The translations under genes were made by a program, and so were the position numbers. A stretch of DNA of 64,000 nucleotides from CAKMZU01 sp965248335 (GTDB lineage: Bacteria > Pseudomonadota > Gammaproteobacteria > Pseudomonadales > DT-91), in NCBI GenBank assembly GCA_965248335.1, contig CBDFIY010000003.1, positions 868,001-932,000 of the forward strand, written 5' to 3'. Positions 9,276-18,036 of the stretch are shown here, in pieces (position 1 is the first letter of the stretch; each line of letters begins with the position of its first letter). The notes beneath the pieces are model-generated. The model saw nothing but the letters and a program-made list of their open reading frames with translations, made no database searches and was not told the origin of the DNA.

Positions 9276-9754
9276 TTATAATGTGTCCATAATTATGGAG
9301 AACACATCGGCGGCCGTTGAATCTTTGTATGAAAGCTTATTTCCATGCGTTTTGGTAGAGCTTACCTCAACATGCGATGGAGTTAGCGTTAACTGGCTGT
9401 ATCTTTTACTTCTATATGGCATTTTTGCCAGTTTGCTGTTTATTACGTACTTTCTATCTATGCGTTGTACTTGTTTTTTTGATATGTATCTAAAAACCGG
9501 TGCGCCCACCTAAGTATTTGTTCAAACGACGGCTGAGTGTTCAAAAATTGCAATCGTGCGCGCATTTACGATTCTAGAGGCGCACGTTTTAGTTTAAAAT
9601 GTTTTTAGGGAGTGTAGCTAGGTGTGTCGTGTAAAACTACGGACTCTCGTTGACTGTTTACTGATCTTATCAGTAGCTACCCTTTTATAGGCGGTCAAAG
9701 AATACACTCCCCACGCGCTAATATAGCAGTATTTCATTTTTACGGCAAATTAAT
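9276..9754. other. Divergent rne/rluC intergenic region, likely rne leader
   Basis: A 479-bp stretch without a convincing gene; short open frames on both strands have no recognisable features. A strong inverted repeat CGTGCGC / GCGCACG lies at 9555-9561 and 9580-9586. A smaller palindrome, ACTGAT-cta-like, lies near 9660-9674. E. coli rne has a 361-nt structured leader used for autoregulation, and a similar leader would fill this space. That function is inferred from position only. Confidence 0.5.
9670..9698 (-). promoter_or_regulatory. Candidate rne promoter
   Basis: On the minus strand TTGACC (9693-9698) is followed after 17 bp by TACTGA (9670-9675). The -35 match is good and the -10 match is poor. 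A start near 9663 would give a leader of about 385 nt, similar to E. coli rne. Confidence 0.3.
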
Positions 9755-10702
9755 GTGAACAAAGAGTCTCGCGTCAGTCAAGTTTCTTTTCATGAAATAT
9801 CTATCGATGAAGAAGGCCAAAGAATCGATAATTTCTTAATGTTTAAGTTAAAGGGTGTGCCTAGGTCACGTATTTACAAGGCTATACGTGGAGGAGAGGT
9901 GCGTGTTAATAAAAAACGCGTTAAACCTCCGTATAAATTGTGTGCTGGAGATCTGGTGCGTATCCCTCCTCTTTTTCAGGCAGAAACCGATCAAGTCTTT
10001 GTTGGGCATGATATTAAAGCGCAGATTGAAGCGTTAATTTTGTATGAAGATGATGATTTGTTGATTGTTAATAAGCCCTCGGGTTTGGCAGTTCATGGAG
10101 GAAGCGGCATCAAATTGGGTTTAATTGAAGTGGTTCGGCAGCTGCGGCCCGATTGCCGCAGGATGACCTTAGTGCATCGCTTGGATAGAGAGACGTCAGG
10201 TTGCATTGTGCTGGCAAAGAAAATGGCTATTGTTCGGGCTTTGCATCAACAGCTGCGCGAGAAAACCATGCAGAAAAAATATTTAGCCTTGGTGAAGGGG
10301 CGTTGGCCTAGGCGAAAAGTACAGGTTGATATCGGGCTTGAAAAAAATGTACTGCAAAGTGGTGAGCGTATCGTCAAACCAGCGGTTGAGGGTAAGCGTT
10401 CATTGACCCGCTTTAGGGTTGTGGAGCCTTTAATTGGGGCGACGTTAGTTGAAGCGAGTCCTGTGACGGGGAGGACGCACCAAATCCGGGTGCACTGTCA
10501 ATATGCAGGGTTTCCTTTGTTGGGCGATGAAAAATATGCGGGTGTGGATGAGGGCGCGTTTGCAAAAACTATTGGTTTGAAGCGTTTGTTTCTTCACGCT
10601 TCATCGATTAGTTTTCATTTGCCAAGTGGAAAGACGATGACGTTTGATGCACCACTTCCTGAAGATTTAAAGCGTGTGTTGGATGGTTTGCACCAAGCCT
10701 AA
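9755..10702 (+). CDS. rluC: 23S rRNA pseudouridine synthase RluC
   Basis: A protein of 315 residues from a GTG start. An N-terminal S4 RNA-binding domain (about residues 20-75) is followed by the RluA-type catalytic domain. HRLDRETSGC contains the catalytic aspartate, Asp144. RluC isomerises uridines in domain II/IV of 23S rRNA (955, 2504 and 2580 in E. coli). The later segments GRTHQIRVHCQYAGFPLLGDEKY are typical of the RluC/RluD subgroup. Position next to rne is the conserved gammaproteobacterial arrangement, which supports RluC over RluD. Confidence 0.94.
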   Translation: MNKESRVSQVSFHEISIDEEGQRIDNFLMFKLKGVPRSRIYKAIRGGEVRVNKKRVKPPYKLCAGDLVRIPPLFQAETDQVFVGHDIKAQIEALILYEDDDLLIVNKPSGLAVHGGSGIKLGLIEVVRQLRPDCRRMTLVHRLDRETSGCIVLAKKMAIVRALHQQLREKTMQKKYLALVKGRWPRRKVQVDIGLEKNVLQSGERIVKPAVEGKRSLTRFRVVEPLIGATLVEASPVTGRTHQIRVHCQYAGFPLLGDEKYAGVDEGAFAKTIGLKRLFLHASSISFHLPSGKTMTFDAPLPEDLKRVLDGLHQA

Positions 10703-10782
10703 AGAGTGGGGCTGTACATCTTGTTGGTGAATTAGTATGCTTTTGTGTCGAGTATTCATTTATAAAAATAAATAGGTTTGCG

Positions 10783-11724
10783 ATGCAAAATCAATCACAA
10801 GAGTGGCAGTTACTCGAAAAAATTGCCATGGCGAGCGTTGAAGAGCAAAAAAAGAAGCGGCGCTGGCGTATATTCTTCCTGTTGCTGACCTTTACCTATG
10901 TTGGTATTTTGTTGTCGTTTTTGTTGCGGGATGGGGGCGATTTGTCTTCTGCGTCACCGTCGGGTGGTCATACTGGGCTAGTTAAAATTAGCGGGCCAAT
11001 TATGGAGGGGGAGCAAGCTAACGCGAATGCAATAGCTAAAGGGTTGCGCAAAGCATTTCGTGCTAAGTCGGCAAAGGCTGTGATTCTATCGATCAATAGT
11101 CCGGGTGGAAGTCCTGTTCAGGCGGGTTATGTCTATGATGAGATATTAAGATTACGTGCTGAGCATCCAGAGAAAAAAGTGTACGCGGTTATTGGCGATT
11201 TGGGTGCGTCAGCTGCTTATTATATTGCAGCTGCCGCTGATGAAATTTATGCAGATAAGGCAAGTTTAGTGGGTTCAATTGGTGTTATCTCGGCGAGTTT
11301 TGGCTTTTCGGGTGTCATGGAGAAAATTGGCATTGAGCGTCGTGTATTTTCATCGGGCAAAGATAAGGCTTTCTTAGATCCATTTCGTGCATTAAAAGAT
11401 TCAGATGTTGCTTACTGGCAGACTTCATTGGATGTGGTTTATCAACAGTTCATTGAGCAGGTCAAAAAGGGGCGAGGAGATCGCTTGGTTGTTGATGAAG
11501 AAACGTTTTCTGGGCGTATTTGGCCTGGTGAAGTGGCTTTAACAAAAGGTTTGGTTGACGGGTTAGGTAGCCCTGGGTTTGTTGCAAGAGATGTTGTTAA
11601 AGCCGAAAAGATAGTGGATTACTCTGTTGAGTTGGATCCTGTATCTAAAGTGTTGAAACGGTTTTCTGCTTCTGTAGTGAGAGAGTTGCGGCTGGTGATG
11701 ATGCAATCGCAGTTGTCTATGTAG
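10783..11724 (+). CDS. sppA: SppA-type S49 signal peptide peptidase (short form)
   Basis: A protein of 313 residues with one N-terminal membrane anchor (about residues 28-48) and a periplasmic S49 protease domain. Ser143 in GASAAYY and Lys193 in SSGKDKAF match the Ser/Lys dyad of short, single-domain SppA proteins such as the B. subtilis enzyme. E. coli SppA is a double-length protein. It degrades signal-peptide remnants in the membrane and may have wider quality-control roles. ATG start after AAATAGGTTTGCG. Gene order rluC-sppA is as in pseudomonads. Confidence 0.92.
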   Translation: MQNQSQEWQLLEKIAMASVEEQKKKRRWRIFFLLLTFTYVGILLSFLLRDGGDLSSASPSGGHTGLVKISGPIMEGEQANANAIAKGLRKAFRAKSAKAVILSINSPGGSPVQAGYVYDEILRLRAEHPEKKVYAVIGDLGASAAYYIAAAADEIYADKASLVGSIGVISASFGFSGVMEKIGIERRVFSSGKDKAFLDPFRALKDSDVAYWQTSLDVVYQQFIEQVKKGRGDRLVVDEETFSGRIWPGEVALTKGLVDGLGSPGFVARDVVKAEKIVDYSVELDPVSKVLKRFSASVVRELRLVMMQSQLSM

Positions 11725-11823
11725 GTTGAGTTCTGGTCGCGATTACTTGCTTGTTAGCCACTCCTTACTTAAATAAAAAGGGGGTGTCTGTCGGGATTGT
11801 TGGATTTTAAAAGGTAGGGTAGC

Positions 11824-11951
11824 TATACCTGTCACCCTGGGATATGCAAGGGCGTTGGCCGCGCTCGCTCACCCCAATCACTTACTGATTGTAAGCTCAT
11901 GGGGATTCGCTCACTTGCCGCCTTCTTGTATCTCCAATTCCGATGGGTATA
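11824..11951. repeat. TATA-ended hairpin repeat, copy 1
   Basis: About 128 bp, from TATACC at 11824 to GGGTATA at 11951. It shares with the other copies the core GCAAGGGCGTTGGCC, CTTACTGATTGTAAGCTCATGG and CTTGCCGCCTTCTTG. The left and right arms pair imperfectly, so the whole element can form a long hairpin. It lies between sppA and yceD, where a maf gene is often found in related genomes. Confidence 0.9.
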
Positions 11952-12033
11952 TATTCATGACCCTTTTTAAACTTGGTTGGATTTGCATTTAATCTTTGAC
12001 TTTGAATCCGCTAATCCCTATGATTGCCGCCCT

Positions 12034-12567
12034 ATGTTTGAAGACTTACTTCCAGCGAAAGCTGAGTTTAGGAAACTTGCTCAGAAAGACGCCCACTTTA
12101 AAAAGTGCCTACAAGTTGCAAGCTTACCTCGGATAGCGGATGTTGTTCAAGGAGGGGTTGGTGAAGTCGAGGTGGATGTAAGCTTTGGCTATAATCACAA
12201 GTATCAAGTCGAAATCTCAGGTAGCCTGAAAGCCAATATTACATTGGTTTGTCAGCGTTGTATGAATCCCATGGATGTGTCGATAGGTACCGATATCAAG
12301 ATCATCGTGATAACTGAAGATCGAGTGGGTGAGGTTGAACGCACCAGTGATCCTTTTATTGCAAGCGAAGATTGGATAGATTTAAATGCTTTGGTTCAGG
12401 AAGAATTATTGTTAGCGCTCCCTTTTGTGAGCTACCATAATTCAGATGAGTGCCATCGGAAGAAGTCAGAAAATATGAATCCGTCGTCAGTCAATGAAGA
12501 GCTGGGCGACACCCCAAAAAATCCTTTTCATGTGTTGTCTTCACTTAAAGAGAGCAACAAGGAATAA
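12034..12567 (+). CDS. yceD: YceD, 23S rRNA accumulation protein (DUF177)
   Basis: Started at ATG 12034 (MFEDLLPAKAEFRKLAQ) it has 177 residues, the family size; a TTG at 11977 would add 19 residues with no family match. The DUF177 hallmark CQRC (in TLVCQRCMNP), the acidic ending of the core (DWIDLNALVQEELLLALP) and a third cysteine in CHRK are present. YceD affects 23S rRNA levels and is almost always upstream of rpmF. It is separated from rpmF by only 3 bp, so the two are co-transcribed. Confidence 0.9.
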   Translation: MFEDLLPAKAEFRKLAQKDAHFKKCLQVASLPRIADVVQGGVGEVEVDVSFGYNHKYQVEISGSLKANITLVCQRCMNPMDVSIGTDIKIIVITEDRVGEVERTSDPFIASEDWIDLNALVQEELLLALPFVSYHNSDECHRKKSENMNPSSVNEELGDTPKNPFHVLSSLKESNKE

Positions 12568-12570
12568 GCA

Positions 12571-12753
12571 ATGGCCGTACAAAAAAGTAAAAAAACACGT
12601 TCTCGTCGAGGTATGCGTCGCTCTCATGATGCGTTGACGGATAAAGCATTGTCTGTTGATAGTACAAGTGGCGAAACGCACCTTCGTCATCATATTACCG
12701 CCGATGGATTCTATCGCGGACGGAAAGTTATCGACACAGGTAGCGATGATTAA
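12571..12753 (+). CDS. rpmF: 50S ribosomal protein L32
   Basis: A basic 60-residue protein beginning MAVQKSKKTRSRRGMRRSHD, the universal L32 start. YRGRKVI near the C-terminus also fits. It lacks the zinc-binding cysteines, so it is the zinc-free C-minus form. Three bp after yceD and 21 bp before plsX, in the conserved yceD-rpmF-plsX operon. Confidence 0.97.
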   Translation: MAVQKSKKTRSRRGMRRSHDALTDKALSVDSTSGETHLRHHITADGFYRGRKVIDTGSDD

Positions 12754-12774
12754 TCGCTGATATTTGAGTCGACA

Positions 12775-13782
12775 ATGGCAAACATAACGATTGCTGTTGA
12801 TGCAATGGGTGGCGATTTTGGGCCACCCGTTGTCGTTTCTGCATCATTGAAATTCCTGCAGTCCACCTCTGCTGTTCGCCTTATCTTAGTTGGCGATAGT
12901 CATCAAATTAAACCGCTTATCCCTCACGAATTTTCCTCGAAGATAGATGTCGTTCATTGCGATCATGTTATATCGATGGATGATAAGCCCACCCAGGCTT
13001 TAAGATCAAAATATCCTTCCTCTATGCATATTGCACTTGAGTTAGTTAAAAGCTCTGATGCCGATGCATGTTTAAGTGCCGGTAATACAGGTGCTTTGAT
13101 GGCTATCAGTAAGATGATGCTAAAAATGATTGATGGCGTCACGCGTCCAGCAATATTTGGTGTCGTCCCTTCAGTTGATGATCATAGCTATTTGCTGGAT
13201 ATGGGAGGGAATGTGGATTGTGATGCTAATCAGTTGCTGGAGTTTGCACTGATGGGTACGCTGATGGCTAACGCCCTTGATGGCAAAGTTAGTCCGAGTG
13301 TCGCATTACTGAATAACGGCCAAGAAGAAATCAAAGGTAATAGTCGCGTTAAACAAGCTGCAGAGTTGCTTTCTGCGCATGCGCACATTAACTACATTGG
13401 TTATATAGAGGGGCATCATTTATATCAAGCTGTAGCGGATATTATTGTCTGCGATGGGTTTGTGGGGAATGTTGCCTTAAAGGCATCTGAAGGCGTGGCA
13501 AACTTTATTTTGGAGGTGTTTAAAAAAGAGGTAAAAACCAAATACTTTTTAAAGCCTTTATTTTGGCTGCTCCTTCAATTTACGCAACAAGCAAGCCGAC
13601 GTATTGATCCTCGATACTTAAATGGCGCTTGTTTTATGGGTGTTAAAGGTATTGTGATCAAGAGTCATGGTCATGCAGATACGCTCGCCTTTACGCAATC
13701 TCTTCATTATACGAAGAAAATGGTTGACTCGCAGATTGTCCTTAAATTAGAAAGTTTAGCGCAGCTTAAGAATAATAATTAG
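12775..13782 (+). CDS. plsX: Phosphate acyltransferase PlsX
   Basis: A protein of 335 residues beginning TIAVDAMGGDFGP, the PlsX signature. It converts acyl-ACP to acyl-phosphate, the donor for PlsY in phospholipid synthesis, at the inner face of the membrane. Further family blocks are SAGNTGALMAI, LDMGGNVDCD and VCDGFVGNVALKASEG. It follows rpmF closely. The next gene is fabD, with no fabH between them, unlike E. coli. Confidence 0.96.
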   Translation: MANITIAVDAMGGDFGPPVVVSASLKFLQSTSAVRLILVGDSHQIKPLIPHEFSSKIDVVHCDHVISMDDKPTQALRSKYPSSMHIALELVKSSDADACLSAGNTGALMAISKMMLKMIDGVTRPAIFGVVPSVDDHSYLLDMGGNVDCDANQLLEFALMGTLMANALDGKVSPSVALLNNGQEEIKGNSRVKQAAELLSAHAHINYIGYIEGHHLYQAVADIIVCDGFVGNVALKASEGVANFILEVFKKEVKTKYFLKPLFWLLLQFTQQASRRIDPRYLNGACFMGVKGIVIKSHGHADTLAFTQSLHYTKKMVDSQIVLKLESLAQLKNNN

Positions 13783-13803
13783 CGTTTTATTATAGGTGAT
13801 TTT

Positions 13804-14724
13804 ATGAATGAACTAGCTTTTGTTTTTCCAGGACAGGGCTCACAAAAAGTGGGTATGCTAAATGATGTCGCTCAAAGATTTCCACTGATTATAGATGTCT
13901 TCGCAGAGGCTTCCGACGTTGTTGGTTATGACATGTGGAAGCTTATTCAAGAAGGCGAGCAAGAATCATTAAATATGACAGAGGTGACACAGCCCGTATT
14001 GCTCACGTCATCTGTTGCGCTTTGGCGTGTGTGGCAGTCTTTAGGTGGTCAAAAACCCTCTTATTTGGCGGGCCATAGTTTGGGTGAGTTTTCTGCGCTT
14101 GTATGTGCAAATGCGTTAGATTTCAAAGATGCCGTTAATTTGGTAAAGCTGCGTGGGCAGTTTATGCAGTCGGCTGTGCCAGTAGGGGTAGGCGCTATGG
14201 CTGCAATTATAGGTTTGGATGACGCGACTATTGATGATGTCTGTAGAGAGGTGACTGGTGATCAATGCGTACAAGCTGTTAATTACAATTCCCCTGGACA
14301 GGTGGTGATTGCAGGGCATGTGGCCGCTGTTGAGGTTGCTATTGATAAATTGAAATCGGCGGGGGCTAAAAAGGCAATGCCTTTACCTGTTAGTGCGCCT
14401 TTCCATACAGATTTGATGCGGCCTGCGGGTGATCAGTTGAAGTTGGCGATGGATAGTTTGGTATTTTCATCGCCAGAAATCCCTGTTGTGCATAATGTTC
14501 ATGCGCAGGCAGAGTCTGATCCTGAGGCCATTAAAGTGTTAATGTTTAAGCAAATATTTAGCCCTGTAAAGTGGGCTGACTGTGTGCGAACTATTTCAGA
14601 TGACGGTGTCAAAGGAATGATTGAGTGTGGGCCGGGAAAAGTACTTTCCGGACTTGCAAGGCGGATTGATAAATCGTTATCCTGCCAGCCAATCGAAGGT
14701 CACGCACTTTTAAATGCGGAATAA
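13804..14724 (+). CDS. fabD: Malonyl-CoA:ACP transacylase FabD
   Basis: A protein of 306 residues. It moves malonyl groups from CoA to acyl carrier protein to supply fatty-acid elongation. The N-terminal FVFPGQGSQ, nucleophile Ser92 in GHSLGE and catalytic His201 in SAPFHTDLM all occur at the same numbering as in the E. coli enzyme. QPVLLTSS and NYNSPGQVVIAG complete the family pattern. It lies 21 bp after plsX and 26 bp before fabG in one operon. Confidence 0.97.
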   Translation: MNELAFVFPGQGSQKVGMLNDVAQRFPLIIDVFAEASDVVGYDMWKLIQEGEQESLNMTEVTQPVLLTSSVALWRVWQSLGGQKPSYLAGHSLGEFSALVCANALDFKDAVNLVKLRGQFMQSAVPVGVGAMAAIIGLDDATIDDVCREVTGDQCVQAVNYNSPGQVVIAGHVAAVEVAIDKLKSAGAKKAMPLPVSAPFHTDLMRPAGDQLKLAMDSLVFSSPEIPVVHNVHAQAESDPEAIKVLMFKQIFSPVKWADCVRTISDDGVKGMIECGPGKVLSGLARRIDKSLSCQPIEGHALLNAE

Positions 14725-14750
14725 AACGGACAATAGACTAGGAATATTTC

Positions 14751-15491
14751 ATGACAGATAAAAAAGTTGCGTTAGTAACAGGCGCGTCAAGGGGAATAGG
14801 GGCTGCTATCTCCGATCGCCTTGGTGCCGATGGTTTTTTTGTGGTAGGTACGGCTACGACTGAGAAAGGCGCTAACGCAATAACAGAACGTTTTAGTGCG
14901 GCTGGTGTGGAAGGTGTGGGTGTAACGTTAAATGTCACTGATCCAGAAGCAGTTACTGCAGTTATTAAAACCATTGCGACTGATTATGCAGCGCCTACAG
15001 TGTTGGTTAATAACGCAGGCATTACTCGCGATAACTTGTTTTTACGCATGAAGGAAGGTGAGTGGTCGGATGTTATTGATACTAATTTGAATGCATTGTT
15101 TCGTGTATCAAAAGCCTGTGTAAAAGGAATGACTAAAGCGCGATGGGGAAGGATTATTAATATCAGCTCAGTTGTTGGGTCTATGGGTAATCCTGGGCAG
15201 GCTAATTATGCGGCAACTAAGGCTGCTGCCGACGGGTTCTCGCGTGCTTTAGCATCAGAGCTTGGTTCGCGTGCGATTACGGTGAATTCGGTTGCTCCAG
15301 GTTTTATTGATACCGATATGACGAAAGAACTCCCTGAAGAGCAAAAAGAAGCGCTGTTGAAGAAAATACCTTTAGGGCGCTTGGGTGATACGAGTGAAAT
15401 TGCTGGCGCTGTATCGTTTTTAGCAAGTGATGATGCAGCTTATGTCACAGGCTCAACTTTGCATGTTAATGGCGGCATGTATATGATTTGA
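14751..15491 (+). CDS. fabG: 3-oxoacyl-ACP reductase FabG
   Basis: A 246-residue short-chain dehydrogenase with NADPH-binding TGASRGIG, NNAGITRDN, and the catalytic set Ser140, Tyr153 and Lys157 (ISSVVG, NYAATKA). It reduces 3-oxoacyl-ACP in each elongation cycle. The position between fabD and acpP identifies it as the housekeeping FabG. The ending GSTLHVNGGMYM is typical. Confidence 0.97.
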   Translation: MTDKKVALVTGASRGIGAAISDRLGADGFFVVGTATTEKGANAITERFSAAGVEGVGVTLNVTDPEAVTAVIKTIATDYAAPTVLVNNAGITRDNLFLRMKEGEWSDVIDTNLNALFRVSKACVKGMTKARWGRIINISSVVGSMGNPGQANYAATKAAADGFSRALASELGSRAITVNSVAPGFIDTDMTKELPEEQKEALLKKIPLGRLGDTSEIAGAVSFLASDDAAYVTGSTLHVNGGMYMI

Positions 15492-15498
15492 TGAAAGC

Positions 15499-15528
15499 TT
15501 GTTCTCTTAATTAAAAAAAGAGTACAAT
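15499..15528 (+). promoter_or_regulatory. Candidate acpP promoter
   Basis: TTGTTC (15499-15504) and TACAAT (15523-15528) are separated by 18 bp in the 120-bp gap before acpP. A separate strong promoter here is expected because ACP is made in large excess over the enzymes around it. Confidence 0.55.
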
Positions 15529-15613
15529 GCTTGGATAAGTTGATAGGACTTAATTTAAAACGAGCCAGTTTATACTGGAATCATGTTATAGAATTATTTG
15601 GAGTTAATTGGGC

Positions 15614-15850
15614 ATGAGTAGCATTGAAGAACGCGTCAAGAAAATCGTTGCTGAGCAACTAGGCGTTAAAGAAGAAGACGTAAAAGCTGAAGCCTCTTTC
15701 GTAGAAGATTTAGGTGCCGATTCTCTTGATACAGTAGAGTTGGTAATGGCTCTTGAAGAAGAGTTCGAAACTGAAATCCCTGATGAGGAAGCTGAAAAGA
15801 TCACGACTGTTCAGTTAGCTATCAAGTTTATTGAAGAAAATTTGTCTTAA
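15614..15850 (+). CDS. acpP: Acyl carrier protein
   Basis: From ATG 15614 (GGAG at 15600-15603) the product is 78 residues, very acidic, and has the ACP signature GADSLDTVELVMALEEEF. Ser37 in DSL takes the 4'-phosphopantetheine arm. It carries growing acyl chains for FabD, FabG, FabF and PlsX, all encoded here. A frame extension to a TTG at 15608 is not needed. It has its own promoter and terminator, consistent with high expression. Confidence 0.98.
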   Translation: MSSIEERVKKIVAEQLGVKEEDVKAEASFVEDLGADSLDTVELVMALEEEFETEIPDEEAEKITTVQLAIKFIEENLS

Positions 15851-15875
15851 TCAACTTAGACAATTTATGGATGTT

Positions 15876-15919
15876 AAAAGCCGTAGCTATATCTTTGTAT
15901 TATAGCTCGGCTTTTTTTG
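15876..15919 (+). terminator. Rho-independent terminator after acpP
   Basis: AAAAGCCG and AGCTATA on the left pair with TATAGCT and CGGCTTT on the right, with a T-run at 15912-15918. This long hairpin 25 bp after acpP probably limits readthrough into fabF and explains unequal ACP and FabF levels. Confidence 0.85.
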
Positions 15920-15938
15920 TTTGAGATGGGAGGTTTTT

Positions 15939-17171
15939 GTGTCAAAAAGAAGAGTCGCCATTACGGGTCTGGGTATTTTATCACCTGTAGGAAACACCGT
16001 AGCATCTGCTTGGGAATCTGTGGTTAATGGGCAAAGTGGCATTGGCTTAATTGAACATTTTGATACACAAGCTTATGCAACCCATTTTGCCGGTTTGGTA
16101 AAAGATTTTAATGTAAGCGAGTACTTTGCCGAGAAAGATGCTAGAAAGATGGATTTGTTTATTCAGTATGGCATTGCTGCTGGTATTCAAGCTTTGAGAG
16201 ATTCAGGTTTAGTTATTGATGATAGCAATGCTGAGCGTGCAGGTGTTGCCATGGGGTCAGGCATTGGCGGTTTGACTATGATCGAAGAATGTAAACAAGT
16301 GATTGAAACAAAAGGGCCTCGCCGAGTTTCGCCTTTTTTTGTCCCCGGATCAATTATCAATATGATAGCTGGAAATTTATCGATTCAGCTGGGGTTAAAA
16401 GGCCCTAATATTGCGGTAACCACAGCCTGTACATCGGCTGCGCATAATATCGGTTTAGCCGCGCGGATGATTCAATATGGTGATGCCGACATTATGCTAG
16501 CTGGAGGTGCAGAAAAGGCATCTACCCCCGTTGGCTTAGCTGGCTTCTGTGCTGCGCGTGCTTTATCAAAGCGTAACGACGACCCGCAGGCTGCGAGCCG
16601 CCCATGGGATCGCGATCGCGATGGCTTTGTTTTAGGTGATGGCGCGGGCGTTTTAGTGCTTGAAGAATATGAGTCAGCCGTCAAGCGAGGCGCAAAAATT
16701 TATGCTGAGCTAGTCGGCTTCGGTATGAGTGGCGATGCCTATCATATTACTATGCCTTCGGGCTTAGGTGCACAGCAAGCGATGAAAAATGCGTTGAGAG
16801 ATGCAAAACTTGATACGGACTGTATTCAGTACATCAATGCACACGGAACATCAACTAAAGTTGGCGATACTGGTGAATCACAAGCTGTTGAGGCTGTTTT
16901 TGGTGAGCATGCAAAAAATCTTGCTATGAGTTCAACTAAATCAATGACAGGGCATGCATTAGGTGCGGCCGGTGCGTTAGAAGCCGTATTTACGATTAAA
17001 TCGCTGAATGAACAAGTAGCTCCACCAACCATTAATCTCGAGAATGTCGACGAAGGCTGCAATCTTGATTATGTGCCAAATACAGCACGGCAAGTGAAGA
17101 TGGATTATGCACTATCAAACTCTTTTGGTTTTGGTGGTACAAACGGATCGTTACTTTTTAAGAAAGTCTAA
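15939..17171 (+). CDS. fabF: 3-oxoacyl-ACP synthase II FabF
   Basis: Started at the GTG at 15939, which has GGGAGG at 15928-15933, the enzyme has 410 residues (E. coli 413). It performs decarboxylative condensation in fatty-acid elongation. Cys164 in TTACTSAAHN is the nucleophile, with histidines in NAHGTST and GHALGAAGA. The ending NSFGFGGTNGSL is the standard KAS-II end. The only other ketosynthase-type gene expected here, fabH, is absent from the block. It forms an operon with pabC, 10 bp downstream. Confidence 0.97.
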   Translation: MSKRRVAITGLGILSPVGNTVASAWESVVNGQSGIGLIEHFDTQAYATHFAGLVKDFNVSEYFAEKDARKMDLFIQYGIAAGIQALRDSGLVIDDSNAERAGVAMGSGIGGLTMIEECKQVIETKGPRRVSPFFVPGSIINMIAGNLSIQLGLKGPNIAVTTACTSAAHNIGLAARMIQYGDADIMLAGGAEKASTPVGLAGFCAARALSKRNDDPQAASRPWDRDRDGFVLGDGAGVLVLEEYESAVKRGAKIYAELVGFGMSGDAYHITMPSGLGAQQAMKNALRDAKLDTDCIQYINAHGTSTKVGDTGESQAVEAVFGEHAKNLAMSSTKSMTGHALGAAGALEAVFTIKSLNEQVAPPTINLENVDEGCNLDYVPNTARQVKMDYALSNSFGFGGTNGSLLFKKV

Positions 17172-17181
17172 GTATTGATTT

Positions 17182-18036
17182 ATGGGTTTTATGTGTTCAT
17201 GGGTTAATGGCGAAAAAACCGATAAGCTGGACTGTCTAGATCGCGGGCTAGCTTTTGGTGATGGTGTATTCGAAACCGTCTTGATTCAGAAACCCTCGAA
17301 CATTGTATTACTTGATTTTCATCTGGCACGCCTTGAAAGATCTTGTTCCCGTTTATCTATTAACTTTGTTCGGTCAGATATAGAAAAAGATTTGTTGGAT
17401 GTCGTAGCGCTTATTCAGCAGCACCCTGAAGTTAATCAATGGCGCTTAAAGATTATTGTTACGCGTGGCAACTCTAATACAGGCTACGCTTATAAGACGA
17501 ATTTACAAAATCACAGATATTTTATATTGAGTGAATTTGTGGCGGATCTTGTGCTTATTCAAGAGAAAGGCGTGAGTACACGCATCTGCGATTGGTTGAT
17601 TAGTCGGCAGCCACAGCTTGCAGGTATTAAGCATTTAAACCGCCTTGATCAGGTGATGGCGCGTCGTGAGTGGCAGGATACTGCTATTTATGAAGGCTTT
17701 TTGAAGGATGATCAAGGGAATCTCATCGAAGGAACCTGTACAAATCTATTCATTGTTTCCGATAAAAAGCTAATAACGCCAATACTCGATAATTCAGGAG
17801 TTGAGGGTGTAATGAAGCGTTTTGTCATTGATAAACTCTGTGAAGAGGTATCACTCGATTGTCGAGAAGCTGTTGTAAAATCTTTTGATCGAGCTGATGA
17901 AGTTTTTATTACTAATGCACTTGTTGGTATCGTGCCAGTCGTTTCAGTTAATAATAAAGAATTTCCTGTAGGGTCAGTAACACGATCCCTGCAAGTTGCC
18001 TTCCAGCGACACGTTGAGTCCGGTTATGAGAAATAA
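17182..18036 (+). CDS. pabC: Aminodeoxychorismate lyase PabC
   Basis: A 284-residue fold-type IV PLP enzyme. It releases pyruvate from 4-amino-4-deoxychorismate to give p-aminobenzoate for folate. The N-terminal DRGLAFGDGVFET is typical. Lys150 in GIKHLNRLDQV is the expected Schiff-base lysine, and EGTCTNLFIV is the cofactor-binding motif. The end overlaps the mltG start by about 10 bp, matching the conserved fabF-pabC-mltG-tmk-holB order. Branched-chain and D-amino-acid transaminases share the fold, but context favours PabC. Confidence 0.93.
   Translation: MGFMCSWVNGEKTDKLDCLDRGLAFGDGVFETVLIQKPSNIVLLDFHLARLERSCSRLSINFVRSDIEKDLLDVVALIQQHPEVNQWRLKIIVTRGNSNTGYAYKTNLQNHRYFILSEFVADLVLIQEKGVSTRICDWLISRQPQLAGIKHLNRLDQVMARREWQDTAIYEGFLKDDQGNLIEGTCTNLFIVSDKKLITPILDNSGVEGVMKRFVIDKLCEEVSLDCREAVVKSFDRADEVFITNALVGIVPVVSVNNKEFPVGSVTRSLQVAFQRHVESGYEK

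Noticed and set aside
9259..9513. 84-residue frame in the rne/rluC spacer
   Set aside because: It overlaps the rne start, has no ribosome-binding site and no family-like sequence; more likely leader DNA of rne.
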